Part shown: positions 27,301 through 35,065 of the stretch, piece by piece
How the letters are laid out: every line of letters starts with the position of its first letter
How positions within the stretch are numbered: the stretch's first letter is position 1
Source: Caulobacter rhizosphaerae
Lineage (GTDB): Bacteria; Pseudomonadota; Alphaproteobacteria; Caulobacterales; Caulobacteraceae
Direction: 5' to 3'
DNA length: 64,000 nucleotides
NCBI RefSeq assembly: GCF_010977555.1
Contig: NZ_CP048815.1
Location: forward strand, 1,790,501 to 1,854,500
Notes under the pieces: model-generated
The model's input: the letters and a program-made list of their open reading frames with translations, nothing else
Told to the model about the DNA's origin: nothing
Databases searched by the model: none
Made by a program: the position numbers and the translations under genes

Positions 27301-27361
27301 GAAGGTGGCGGCCGGCGGCGGTCTGGGGATCATCGAGGCTGAGCTTTATCGGCGGCCTTGA
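24308..27361 (+). CDS. Exported GH2-family glycosidase with C-terminal discoidin-like domain
   Basis: A 1017-residue exported enzyme (signal LCAALCLSVLRASPAAAAS). The N-terminal sugar-binding sandwich has FNDGWRLATGEIAGAERPDFDDAAW and ITWYRKRFVLP; an immunoglobulin-like domain follows. The barrel has FLNGRVMQVHGYAQRTSN, FYEGGNENISDAHM with the acid/base Glu, and WAMEYSRDEA as a candidate nucleophile region. A domain with ELLLNGKSLGQGV and a final discoidin-like fold (DDDETTHWASDGQLANAWIEYQL) complete it. It is probably a beta-galactosidase-type enzyme acting on galactan side chains; the exact bond is unknown. The ATG at 24308 follows GGAGG by 7 bp; the longer TTG-started frame from 24281 is less likely. 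Confidence 0.87.
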   Translation: MRRILSGLIMRGLCAALCLSVLRASPAAAASRIDRPFNDGWRLATGEIAGAERPDFDDAAWKPVTLPRAWNEDEAFKVDIHDLKGGITWYRKRFVLPSGVGPAVGGKAFLTFEGVRQAGDVYVNGVLVGGHENGVTAFGVDATKALKPTPYVNVVAVRVDSDWKYKERATGSGFQWNNDNFNVNYGGIHRAVRLVLTDGLHQTLPLYSSLGTTGVYVWADAFDIKGGGATIHAESQVRNASDRPRTFRYRVTLKDVDGKPAGAFDGPTVTLAAGETRSVSAQAPLKGLKFWSWGYGYLYAVTTELVENGASVDAVVTRTGFRKTQFRNGMIFLNGRVMQVHGYAQRTSNEWPALGTDIPPWISDFSNALMVESGGNLVRWMHIAPAAQDVESADRVGLLQAMPAGDAESDVTGRRWEQRVEVMRDAIVRFRNNPSILFYEGGNENISDAHMAELKAVRDQFDPHGGRAIGSREMLASKVAEYGGEMLYINKSGTKPVWAMEYSRDEAARKFQDDFTPPFHKDSPDYNRNQDSHAAEDVRRWFDYWRERPGGGDRVSSGGVNIIFSDSNTHFRGDNNYRRSGEVDAMRLPKEGFYAHQVMWDGWVDVGRPRSHIIGHWNYAPGATKDVLVVSSADRVELLLNGKSLGQGVKSDGFRFTFKTVAWAPGTLRAVGRDAAGKVVSSDERVTTGPAVALRLTPHVGPTGWRADAADLALVDVEAVDVEGRRVPTALDLVSFDVVGPAEWRGGIAQGDSKGGVKPTQAPASPTGDVVTGAHTVDGVTSYAGASRRDDNYILSRTLPVEAGINRVALRSTLEPGKVTVTARAEGLKPATVTLDVAPPPAVEPLLPVSLARGPTPTTPSFKVRRVAIRPVATVAGSNQEAVGLADDDDETTHWASDGQLANAWIEYQLDKPQVVDEVVLKLIGWRLRSYPLRITVDGVAVYEGAPAKSLGYVTLPLKPVKGRRLRIALTGPTVDRDAFGKIVEITGAKAGLDTGAEKVAAGGGLGIIEAELYRRP

Positions 27362-27380
27362 TTGGCGCTGGCCCCAAGAT

Positions 27381-27512
27381 CCTCTCCCTATGGGGGAGGC
27401 GATCGCGTAGCGATCGTGGGGGGAGTATTAGGATCGCCGATCCAGGTTGTGGTCGTCTGCCGATCACTCCCCCCTCCGTCGGCTGCGCCGACACCTCCCC
27501 CACAGGGGGAGG
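27381..27512. repeat. Dispersed palindromic element between converging genes
   Basis: Three hairpins lie in 132 bp: near-perfect CCTCTCCC / GGGGGAGG (27381-27399), GATCGC-GTA-GCGATC (27401-27415) and CCTCCCCC-ACA-GGGGGAGG (27494-27512). It separates the stops of the GH2 and PL22 genes and probably terminates both. The same G/C-run hairpin family recurs at 63572-63626. Confidence 0.7.
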
Positions 27513-27514
27513 AT

Positions 27515-28843
27515 TTACGGCGCCGCCTTCGCCACCTCCACCGCATACACGTGGTTGGCTCCGTGCATGTTGGAGCGGAACACGATCCACTTGGCGTCGG
27601 GGGTGAAGTTGACGTTCGGCTCCAGCCGGTAGTCGTGGTCCTTCATGTTCACCAGCCGCTCGGTGTCCAGCACGCCGGGCTGGACCAGCGCCTCGGAGCC
27701 GGGGGCGTGGATGCCGGCGACGTCGGGGATGGCGCGGGGGCGCATCAGGTACAGCCACTTGCCGTCCGGCGCATGGGCGACCATCTCGCTGTCGCCGCCG
27801 TCGCCGGCGAACAGCTTGCCGTCCGGCGAGGTGTTGAAGTGCACCGACCAGGCGTTGCGGTCCAGGTGCAGCCAGGTGCGCTTGCCGGTGGCGATCTCGT
27901 AGCCGGCCACCCAGAAGTCCTCGCCGCGCGGGGTCTGCAGGTCGTACCAGACGGTCTTGCCGTCGGCGCTGAACCACTCGTGGCCGGCGATCTCCATATT
28001 CATGCTCCGGGTGTGGATCTTGACCGGCGCGGCGCCCGGCTTGTCCGTCCGCGTCAGCCACAGGCGGTCGACCTTGTGCCAGGGGCCCTCGTGGCAGAAC
28101 ATCAGCAGGTGCGGGTCGGTGGGCGAGAACTGCAGGTGGTTCAGCCAGTCGGTGGCCTGGTGCACGACTTTGCGCTCGCCGGTGGCCGTGTTGATCGTGA
28201 AGATCTCCATCGGGATGCGGCTGTCCAGGCGAGCGTTCAACTGGACCTCGCGGCCCTCGGCGTAGGACAGCTCGCGACCGTCGGGCCCCTTCACGTCGTC
28301 GGGATTGCGGGGCAGGGCGTCCATCAGGTTCGGCGGGATCGGCACGTCGGTGCGGTTGGCCACCCCGGCCAGCAGGGTCTCGTCGGCGTTGATCGTCTGG
28401 ATGCCCACGCCCTTGGCCAGCTTGACGACCTGGCGGACCTTCCGCGTCTTCGGATCGACCGCCTCGACCACGCCCGAGCCGTCCTCGGCCGGGCGCTGGT
28501 AGTAGACCTGACCGGTCTTGCGGCCGACGAACAGCAGCCGGACCTTGCCCTCGACCAGTGGGCGCAGGGCGTGGGTCTTCAGGTCGACGCCCGAGATCCC
28601 GTCGGGCGTGCTGATGGCCAGGGTCGCCCCGTCGGGCGTGTAGCCGTTGAAGTTGAAATAGAGGCTGCCGCTGCCGGGCTTGTCCGAGAGGCGGATCACC
28701 CGGTGGCCGGTGTCTTTATCGATCCACTCGCGCGGCGGCTCGGGCGCGCCCGGCTTGGGCTGGGTGACGACGTCCTGGGCGTGGGCCGACGGGGCCAGCA
28801 CCATCAAGGCCAACGCCAGGGCGGAGAGGAGGGGAGCTTTCAT
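27515..28843 (-). CDS. PL22 oligogalacturonate lyase
   Basis: A 442-residue propeller protein with an N-terminal signal (PLLSALALALMVLAPSAHAQ). Family marks are DKDTGHRVIRLSDKPGSGSLYFNFN, WLNHLQFSPTDPHLLMFCHEGPW, GHEWFSADGKTVWYD, DRNAWSVHFNTSPDGKLFAGDG and NVNFTPDAKWIVFRSNMHG. PL22 enzymes split galacturonate oligomers to 4-deoxy-5-threo-hexosulose uronate. Many are cytoplasmic, so the signal peptide suggests a periplasmic version here. It lies 8 bp downstream of the PL11 gene on the same strand, so the two form one unit. Confidence 0.87.
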   Translation of the reverse strand: MKAPLLSALALALMVLAPSAHAQDVVTQPKPGAPEPPREWIDKDTGHRVIRLSDKPGSGSLYFNFNGYTPDGATLAISTPDGISGVDLKTHALRPLVEGKVRLLFVGRKTGQVYYQRPAEDGSGVVEAVDPKTRKVRQVVKLAKGVGIQTINADETLLAGVANRTDVPIPPNLMDALPRNPDDVKGPDGRELSYAEGREVQLNARLDSRIPMEIFTINTATGERKVVHQATDWLNHLQFSPTDPHLLMFCHEGPWHKVDRLWLTRTDKPGAAPVKIHTRSMNMEIAGHEWFSADGKTVWYDLQTPRGEDFWVAGYEIATGKRTWLHLDRNAWSVHFNTSPDGKLFAGDGGDSEMVAHAPDGKWLYLMRPRAIPDVAGIHAPGSEALVQPGVLDTERLVNMKDHDYRLEPNVNFTPDAKWIVFRSNMHGANHVYAVEVAKAAP

Positions 28844-28851
28844 CGGCGGTC

Positions 28852-30822
28852 TCACTGGGTGCGGATGTCGGCGCGAGGCGGCGTCTTCATGCCCTCGCCG
28901 AGATAGAAGCTGGTGTGCGGCGGCTGGTTGTAGGCGGTGTTCTGCCAGGCGACCGACACGCGATACTGCGGGTCGTGCATGAGGGTGACCAGGCGGCGCT
29001 GGGTGAGGTAGGGCGTGGCGTAGATCCGCAGGCTTCGATTGTCTTCCGCCCGCCAGACCGTTTCCTCGCGCCAGTCGCCCAGGATGTCGGCCGCCAGGGC
29101 CGGGGTCGCCTTGGTGCCGTTGTTGGAGGTCACGCCCTCGGCCGTGAGCAGGGGAACCGCCTGGCCGGTCTTCCAGTCCCACTTGCTGATCTGGTTCTTG
29201 TCGAGCAGTTCGCGCAGGTCGTCGCCGTCCCACCAGATCGCGAAGTTGGTCTGGCGCGGATGCTTCACGCCCTCGATCGGCTTGCCCTGGGCGGTGTAGA
29301 GCGCGTCGCCGTTGCTGGCCCACGCCTCGGCGCCGGGGAAGCGCGGATCGATGTCGGCGGCCAGGCCCCGGCCGGTGTCGCGGTCGGTGGGCGTGGTCCA
29401 CAGCACCTTGCCGGTGCGGGCGTCGAGCATGGCCGCGCCGATCCCGCCATTCTTGCCGGGGCTCTCGTGCACGCCGAACTTCTCAAGTCCGGGACGGGTG
29501 GGATCCAGGTCCGACACGTGCATGGCGTCGCCGTGGAACAGCTGGGCGCTCCACAGGCCCTTGCCGTCGTCGTCCACCGCCATCGCGCCGTAGACGATCT
29601 CGTCGCGCCCGTCGCCGTCGACGTCGGCGACGCTGAGCTGGTGGTTGCCCTGGCCGCCGAACTTCTCGTTGCCGGGCGCGGCGCTGTCGAACAGCCAGCG
29701 CCGGGTCAGCTTGCCGTTCCGGAAGTCCCAGGCCGCCAGGGTGGTGCGGCCGTAATAGCCCCGCGCGAAGACCAGGCTGGGATGCTGGCCGTCCAGATAA
29801 GCCGTACCGGCCAGGAAGCGGTCGGAGCGGTTGCCGTAGCCGTCGCCCCAGACCTCCGTCATCTGCTCGATCGTCGGCGCGTCCGCGCGCGGATCGCGGG
29901 GGGGCGAGTAGGGGGCGCTGGCCAGGGCCTTGCCCGTCGGGCCGTCGAAGACGGTCAGGTATTCGGGACCCTTGAGGATGCGGCCCTGCACCCTGGCCAC
30001 CTTCGTGCCGTCGGGCAGGATCGTGGCGCCGGTCTTGTCGGCCTGGGGCCGCTCGCCGCCGGTCTCGCGCCAGTCGGCGTTCGGGTCGCCCAGCACCCGG
30101 CCGGTTCCGTCCACCGTGCCGTCGCTGGTCCGCATGGCGACCTCGGCCTTGCCGTCGCCGTCGTAGTCATAGACCTGGAACTGGGTGTAGTGGGCCCCGG
30201 CCCGGATGTTGCGGCCCAGGTCGATCCGCCACAGGCGCCGGCCCTCCAGCGTGTAGGCGTCCAGGAAGACATCGCCGGTATAGCCGCCGAAGGCGTTGTC
30301 CTTGGAATTGGTCGGATCCCACTTGAGGACGATCTCGTAGCGGCCGTCGCCGTCCAGGTCGCCGACGCTGGCGTCGTTGGCGGTGTAGGAATAGGCCTCG
30401 CCCACGGGCGTGACGCCGTCGGCGGGCGGCTGGATCGGGATGCTCAGATAGCCGTCGACCCAGACCTTGGCGGGCTTGCCGGCCGCAGCTTCCTTGCCGC
30501 CGACCACGGCGCGCACAGTGTAGGTCCCGGTCGAACCGCCGGCCTTGTCGACGAAGTCGGTGGGACCGGTCAGGGGCGCGGCGTTCAGCTTTGCGCCGTC
30601 GCGATAGAGGTTGAAGGCGGTTTTGGCCGACTCGTCGCCCAGCAGCCGCCAACTGACCAGCACCCCGCCGCCGACGGCCGGCACGGCGACCAGGCCACGA
30701 TCCAAGGCTTCCATTCGGCGAGACGCCGCCAGGGCTGATCCGCCCATCGAAGCCAGGGTCGTCGCGCATAGAAGGCCCGCCGCCGCGACCCGTGCGCCTC
30801 GGTTCCCACCACGCTGGCTCAT
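28852..30822 (-). CDS. PL11 rhamnogalacturonan endolyase
   Basis: A 656-residue exported lyase (signal VAAAGLLCATTLASMGGSALA). After an Ig-like start (LVAVPAVGGGVLVSWRLLGD) comes an eight-bladed propeller with many calcium-binding loops: DLDGDGRYEIVLKWDPTNSKDN, YDYDGDGKAEVAMRTSDGT, DVDGDGRDEIVYGAM and GDWREETVWRAEDNRSLRIY. It cleaves the alternating rhamnose-galacturonate backbone of RG-I by beta-elimination, leaving the unsaturated ends removed by GH105. It is divergent from the TonB-dependent receptor gene and shares the promoter region with site C. It is the strongest single indicator of the target polysaccharide. Confidence 0.94.
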   Translation of the reverse strand: MSQRGGNRGARVAAAGLLCATTLASMGGSALAASRRMEALDRGLVAVPAVGGGVLVSWRLLGDESAKTAFNLYRDGAKLNAAPLTGPTDFVDKAGGSTGTYTVRAVVGGKEAAAGKPAKVWVDGYLSIPIQPPADGVTPVGEAYSYTANDASVGDLDGDGRYEIVLKWDPTNSKDNAFGGYTGDVFLDAYTLEGRRLWRIDLGRNIRAGAHYTQFQVYDYDGDGKAEVAMRTSDGTVDGTGRVLGDPNADWRETGGERPQADKTGATILPDGTKVARVQGRILKGPEYLTVFDGPTGKALASAPYSPPRDPRADAPTIEQMTEVWGDGYGNRSDRFLAGTAYLDGQHPSLVFARGYYGRTTLAAWDFRNGKLTRRWLFDSAAPGNEKFGGQGNHQLSVADVDGDGRDEIVYGAMAVDDDGKGLWSAQLFHGDAMHVSDLDPTRPGLEKFGVHESPGKNGGIGAAMLDARTGKVLWTTPTDRDTGRGLAADIDPRFPGAEAWASNGDALYTAQGKPIEGVKHPRQTNFAIWWDGDDLRELLDKNQISKWDWKTGQAVPLLTAEGVTSNNGTKATPALAADILGDWREETVWRAEDNRSLRIYATPYLTQRRLVTLMHDPQYRVSVAWQNTAYNQPPHTSFYLGEGMKTPPRADIRTQ

Positions 30823-30971
30823 GCGTCGAAATCCCTTTGGTTTCCCCGTTTCCCCGGCTCGTGACGGCCGTCTTCGCGGCCTTCGGATCGGCTTCTGGGC
30901 CGCCTCGCGAGCGTTGCAAAGAGCTTACATCACGGATCTCGGGTTCTGTCTTCCCACAAATTGCGTTGACA

Positions 30972-30993
30972 TCTCAATATATGGAATTATTCC
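30972..30993. promoter_or_regulatory. Candidate RG-I regulon operator, site C
   Basis: TCTCAATATATGGAATTATTCC on the plus strand, in the 298-bp divergent region between the PL11 and receptor genes. A TTGACA at 30966-30971 directly precedes it, so the site could occupy the spacer of a promoter reading toward the receptor gene. The right end contains the small palindrome GGAATTATTCC. Confidence 0.5.
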
Positions 30994-31120
30994 TTTTGTA
31001 CGAGAAATGCGCCGCCGAGCGCCGCGAGCCGCCCGTCCAAGGGAGCCGCAGGAGGTCGGTAAGGCGTCCGGGGACCTTCGTCCGAAGGCCCGAAAGCCTG
31101 GTTTAGAGGGAGGGAACTCA

Positions 31121-34100
31121 ATGCTTGCATCCACTCGCGGCCGTCGCGCCGCCGTCGCCACCACGTCCTTGCTGGCCCTGGCGGCCAGCCTGGCCTTCAC
31201 GACCGGCGCGCACGCCCAGACCGCGGGCGCCAAGGCCGAGGACAAGGTCAGCACCGTCGACGAAGTGGTCGTGGTCGGCACCCGGGCCAGCCTGCAATCG
31301 GCCATGAACCGCAAGAAGCGCAACGGCACGATCTCCGACTCGATCGTCGCCGAGGACATCAGCCAGTTCCCCGACAAGAACGTCGGCGAGGCCCTGGGCC
31401 GCATCACCGGCGTGCAACTGGCCCGCGACTTCGGCGAAGGCAACGCGGTCTCGATCCGCGGCGTCGAGCCCGACCTGAACCGCGTCGAGATCAACGGCAT
31501 GAGCACGCTGTCGACGGCCGGCAACCTGCAGGTCTACGGCGGCGGCGGCCGGTCCAACGACTTCCGCGAACTGGCCTCGGAACTGGTCCAGTCGATCGAC
31601 GTGTTCAAGGGCTTCACCGCCGACATGACCGAAGGCGGCGTCGGCGGCACGGTCTCGGTCAAGACCCGCAAGCCGCTGGACTTCAAGAAGCCGGTCCTGT
31701 CGCTGACCGCGTCCGCCCAGAACCTCGACACGGCCGACACCTGGAAGCCGCGCGGCAACATCTTCGCCGCCACCACCCTGTTCGACGGCCGCCTGGGCCT
31801 GATGGCCAACGTCACCTATGACGACGTCGACACCCGCGGCGACTATGTCCGCAACTCGTCGTGGGGCCGGTTCGCCGACTTCGACGCGTCGGCCGACAAG
31901 ACGGTGCCGTACTACAGCAGCGCCTACAATTCCCAGATCAACGACCTGGCGCGCAACGTCACCACCGCCGCCGGCTGCTCGGGCCTGACCACGCCCGACG
32001 CGACCCAGATCTCGACCACCAACCTGCGCAACGCCTGCCTGTCGCAATGGTATGACTACGCGCCGCGCACGGCCCGCTACGGCGTCTGGACCCGCGGCGA
32101 CGAGCGCATCTCGGCCGAGTTCACGGCCCAGTACCGCTTCACCGACAAGATCGACGCCTGGGTCAGCTACAACCGCAACGACCGCACCCAGACCCTCAAC
32201 GACATCAACTACGGCACCGACTTCACCACGGCCAACCGCCTGCGCAACACCGCCAACGCCACCAGCTGCTCGTCGACGAACACCACCGCCAGCGCGGTCA
32301 AGGTCGACGCCGGCCACAACGTCCTCGCCTACACGCTGGGCAACTGCGTGAACACCACCGGGGCCGGCGGCAACAACGGCTTCGGCATCAGCGCCCGCGA
32401 CTTCAAGTACGACACCACCAGCAACTACTACAACTTCGGCGCCAACTACCGCGGCGACCGCTTGCAGATCGAGTTCCAGGGCTCCAAGGCCGACACCAGC
32501 ACCGTGTCGCAGACCAACAATGTCAGCGTCAGCTTCGACACGCCCGGCATGACCGTGACCCTCGATCCGGCCACCGGCAACCCGTCGTTCGCCTTCGCCA
32601 GCGGCTACAGCCCCAGCGACGCCTCGGCGATCCGCCAGTGGCAGATCCAGTATCGCCCGTCGAACAACGGATCGAAGGAAGAGCAATACAAGCTCGACTT
32701 CGACTACGAGACCAACCTGCCGTTCATCAAGAAGATCGAGTTCGGCGGCCGCGCCACCGACTTTTCGACGAAGGGCTACGGCTACGGCGGCTTCATCCTC
32801 GACGGCGGCGCCAATCCCTCGTCGCTCCTCGACGACACCGTGACCTACTCCAACGCCGTCAACTCGACGGCGGTGATCTCCGCGACCCAGGTGGCGGACC
32901 AGACCGATCCGGCCCTGGGCCCTCCCAGCACCACCGGCTACTGGACGTCGACGGAAACCTGGTCGCGCGGCTTCTCCAACGCCCTGTTCGGTTCGGCGAT
33001 GACCCCGCTGCCCAGCGACTTCTACTGGGGCGGCGGCTCGATCCCGTCGAACTGGAACTATCCGAACTTCGAAAAGGTGGCGCAGAACCTCGACACCTCG
33101 CACTTCAACCTGAACAACCTGGAGAACACCGTCGGCAGCGACGGCAAGCCCCACCAGCAGTTTCCGTACCGCATCGCGGAAAAGACCGACGCCCTGTATC
33201 TGAAGTTCGACTACAACTTCCCGCTGGGAAGCTATGAAATCGACGGCAATTTCGGCTGGCGCCGGGTCCATACCCGCACCACCGGTGAGGGCGTTTCGAG
33301 CCGTAGCGTGAGCGTCGGATCGACCACCTTTGTTGTCGGCAACTCGCTGGGCAGCATGACCAAGGACTACACGGTCTGGCTTCCCAGTTTCAACATCGGC
33401 CTGTGGTTCATTCCCAACAAGCTGTCGGCCCGCGCCGGCTTCGCCGACCTGATGGCCCGTCCGCGCATGGACTTCCTGATGCCGACGGTGACCTGCACCA
33501 CCGACATCTCGCCGGACGCCAACGGCGAGTTCGACGAGCCGAGCTGCAACGCCGGCAATCCGGAGCTGAAGCCCTACCGCGCCAACCAGTACGACCTCAG
33601 CTTCGAATACTATCCCAACCAGGACACCCAGGTGTCGGTCGGCCTGTTCAAGAAGGACATCGAGTCGTTCTACGTCTCGTCGCGCACCCTGATCGGCAAG
33701 CGCGACGTCTATGGCGACGGCCAGCTGTACAACTACAACACCTATATCAACGGCCAGGGCGCGAAGATTTCGGGGGTCGAAATCACCGCCAAGACCGCCT
33801 TCACCTTCCTGCCGGGCTTCCTCTCGGGCTTCGGCGTCGACGTCAACTACACCTACCAGAAGGCCAAGAACGTCCGGCTGTTCTCGCAGCTGGACGGCTC
33901 GCCGCTGCCGTTCCCGGGCCTGTCCTCGGACAGCGCCAACCTGACCCTGTGGTACGACAAGGGCCCGTTCAACGCCCGCCTGGCCTACAACTACCGCTCC
34001 CGGTACCTGGTGTCGGCCGCCGACAACTCGCTCCAGCCGGTCTATCGCGACTCGACCGGCTATCTCGACGGCAAGGTCACCGTGAAGCCCGGCTTCAGCT

Positions 34101-34240
34101 GGGCGCCCAACCTATCGTTCTTCGTCGAAGGCAAAAACCTGACCAAGGAAGACGAGCGTTCGACCGCGGGCGACATCCGCCTGACCGAACTGGCCTATTT
34201 CGGCCGCCGCTTCTTCGTCGGCATGACGGCGAAGTTCTAA
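31121..34240 (+). CDS. TonB-dependent receptor 1 (RG-I oligosaccharide uptake)
   Basis: A 1039-residue outer-membrane receptor. The signal peptide (TSLLALAASLAFTTGAHAQ) is followed by a TonB-box-like VDEVVVVGTR, a plug domain (IVAEDISQFPDKNVGEALGRITGVQ, SIRGVEPDLNRVEINGM, SVKTRKPLDFKKP), and a 22-strand barrel ending in the aromatic FFVGMTAKF typical of outer-membrane proteins. It would import pectin oligosaccharides energised by TonB. The ATG at 31121 follows GGAGGG by 7 bp; the open frame upstream lacks a ribosome site. It is divergent from PL11. A Rho-independent terminator follows at 34324. Confidence 0.93.
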   Translation: MLASTRGRRAAVATTSLLALAASLAFTTGAHAQTAGAKAEDKVSTVDEVVVVGTRASLQSAMNRKKRNGTISDSIVAEDISQFPDKNVGEALGRITGVQLARDFGEGNAVSIRGVEPDLNRVEINGMSTLSTAGNLQVYGGGGRSNDFRELASELVQSIDVFKGFTADMTEGGVGGTVSVKTRKPLDFKKPVLSLTASAQNLDTADTWKPRGNIFAATTLFDGRLGLMANVTYDDVDTRGDYVRNSSWGRFADFDASADKTVPYYSSAYNSQINDLARNVTTAAGCSGLTTPDATQISTTNLRNACLSQWYDYAPRTARYGVWTRGDERISAEFTAQYRFTDKIDAWVSYNRNDRTQTLNDINYGTDFTTANRLRNTANATSCSSTNTTASAVKVDAGHNVLAYTLGNCVNTTGAGGNNGFGISARDFKYDTTSNYYNFGANYRGDRLQIEFQGSKADTSTVSQTNNVSVSFDTPGMTVTLDPATGNPSFAFASGYSPSDASAIRQWQIQYRPSNNGSKEEQYKLDFDYETNLPFIKKIEFGGRATDFSTKGYGYGGFILDGGANPSSLLDDTVTYSNAVNSTAVISATQVADQTDPALGPPSTTGYWTSTETWSRGFSNALFGSAMTPLPSDFYWGGGSIPSNWNYPNFEKVAQNLDTSHFNLNNLENTVGSDGKPHQQFPYRIAEKTDALYLKFDYNFPLGSYEIDGNFGWRRVHTRTTGEGVSSRSVSVGSTTFVVGNSLGSMTKDYTVWLPSFNIGLWFIPNKLSARAGFADLMARPRMDFLMPTVTCTTDISPDANGEFDEPSCNAGNPELKPYRANQYDLSFEYYPNQDTQVSVGLFKKDIESFYVSSRTLIGKRDVYGDGQLYNYNTYINGQGAKISGVEITAKTAFTFLPGFLSGFGVDVNYTYQKAKNVRLFSQLDGSPLPFPGLSSDSANLTLWYDKGPFNARLAYNYRSRYLVSAADNSLQPVYRDSTGYLDGKVTVKPGFSWAPNLSFFVEGKNLTKEDERSTAGDIRLTELAYFGRRFFVGMTAKF

Positions 34241-34323
34241 CCTTGAAGGCTGCGGCGAGCGTCCCGGTGTCGAGCCCGGGGCGTTGGCCGTCGCTTCAAG
34301 ACCGCGATCTAGGATGACTTCGA

Positions 34324-34352
34324 GGCCGCGCCGGCATGGCGCGGCCTTTTTT
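34324..34352 (+). terminator. Rho-independent terminator after receptor 1
   Basis: The 9-bp stem GGCCGCGCC / GGCGCGGCC with loop GGCAT is followed by six T residues (34347-34352). It ends the receptor transcript and, being between converging genes, may also limit the operon coming from the right. Confidence 0.9.
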
Positions 34353-34360
34353 CCTGACCC

Positions 34361-35065
34361 CTACCGCGGCAGGGCGAACACCCGGAATCGCCGCACCCGC
34401 AGGTGGCTGAACGTGGTGCGTAGGCCGAACCAGCCGCGCGTGTAGGGTTCGGCGTCGTCCAGCTCGAACAGCTTGCGGTCGTCGTTCCAGTACTGGATCC
34501 GCCCGCCGTCGGCGACCAGCCGCACGGCTTGCCAGCGGTTGGGGACCAGCATCTCGTCGACGGCCGCATGGTCGTGCTCGGGCAGCAGCGGCCGCTCGCC
34601 GGCGCGACCGACATAGCGGCGAAAGCGCGTGGAGGTGTTCCGGTTGCCGCCCTGGCCCACATAATAGGTCATCAGCGTGTCGTAGTCGGCGAAGGCCCCG
34701 GTGCGGGGCTGAGCCAGGGGGCTGCCACCGTCGGTGTCGCGGGCCATCCAGAAGGCGTTCAGGTCGCTGACCTGGTCGTTGGGGCCGCCGGCCGAGACCG
34801 CCTGGGCCTCGTACCGGATCATCACCGAACCGACCAGTTCGGGCCGGAACCACAGGGTCAAGCCGGCGGGGGTGTCGATGTCCAGAACGCCGTCGCGCAC
34901 CTCGACCCTGGCGGGCTTCTCAGTCTCGAGCGCCCATTGGCCCAGGCCGTGGCGGAAGTCGTCGGCGTGCAGGCGACGACCGGGCCGGGGCGGAGAAGGA
35001 GAGCGAGCGAGGGCGGGGCCGGCGGCCAGGGCGGCCAAGCCGGCGAGGACGGCGCGACGGGTCAT
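34361..35065 (-). CDS. Exported concanavalin-like protein of unknown function (DUF6250-like)
   Basis: A 234-residue exported protein with a Tat-like start (MTRRAVLAGLAALAAGPALA). The rest is beta-rich: FRHGLGQWALETEKPARVEVRDGVLDID, LTLWFRPELVGSVMIRYEAQ, DLNAFWMARDTDGG, YYVGQGGNRNTSTRFRRY and RWQAVRLVADGGRIQYWND. This resembles laminin/concanavalin-like domains, such as YesU of the Bacillus RG-I cluster and, from memory, DUF6250. Its ATG overlaps the GH28 stop, so it is the last gene of the operon. A role in binding or cleaving RG-I fragments is inferred from context only. Confidence 0.75.
   Translation of the reverse strand: MTRRAVLAGLAALAAGPALARSPSPPRPGRRLHADDFRHGLGQWALETEKPARVEVRDGVLDIDTPAGLTLWFRPELVGSVMIRYEAQAVSAGGPNDQVSDLNAFWMARDTDGGSPLAQPRTGAFADYDTLMTYYVGQGGNRNTSTRFRRYVGRAGERPLLPEHDHAAVDEMLVPNRWQAVRLVADGGRIQYWNDDRKLFELDDAEPYTRGWFGLRTTFSHLRVRRFRVFALPR

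Noticed and set aside
30611..31120. N-terminal extension of receptor 1 frame
   Set aside because: The added residues are not signal-like and run through the divergent promoter; the ATG at 31121 has a strong ribosome site and begins a signal peptide.
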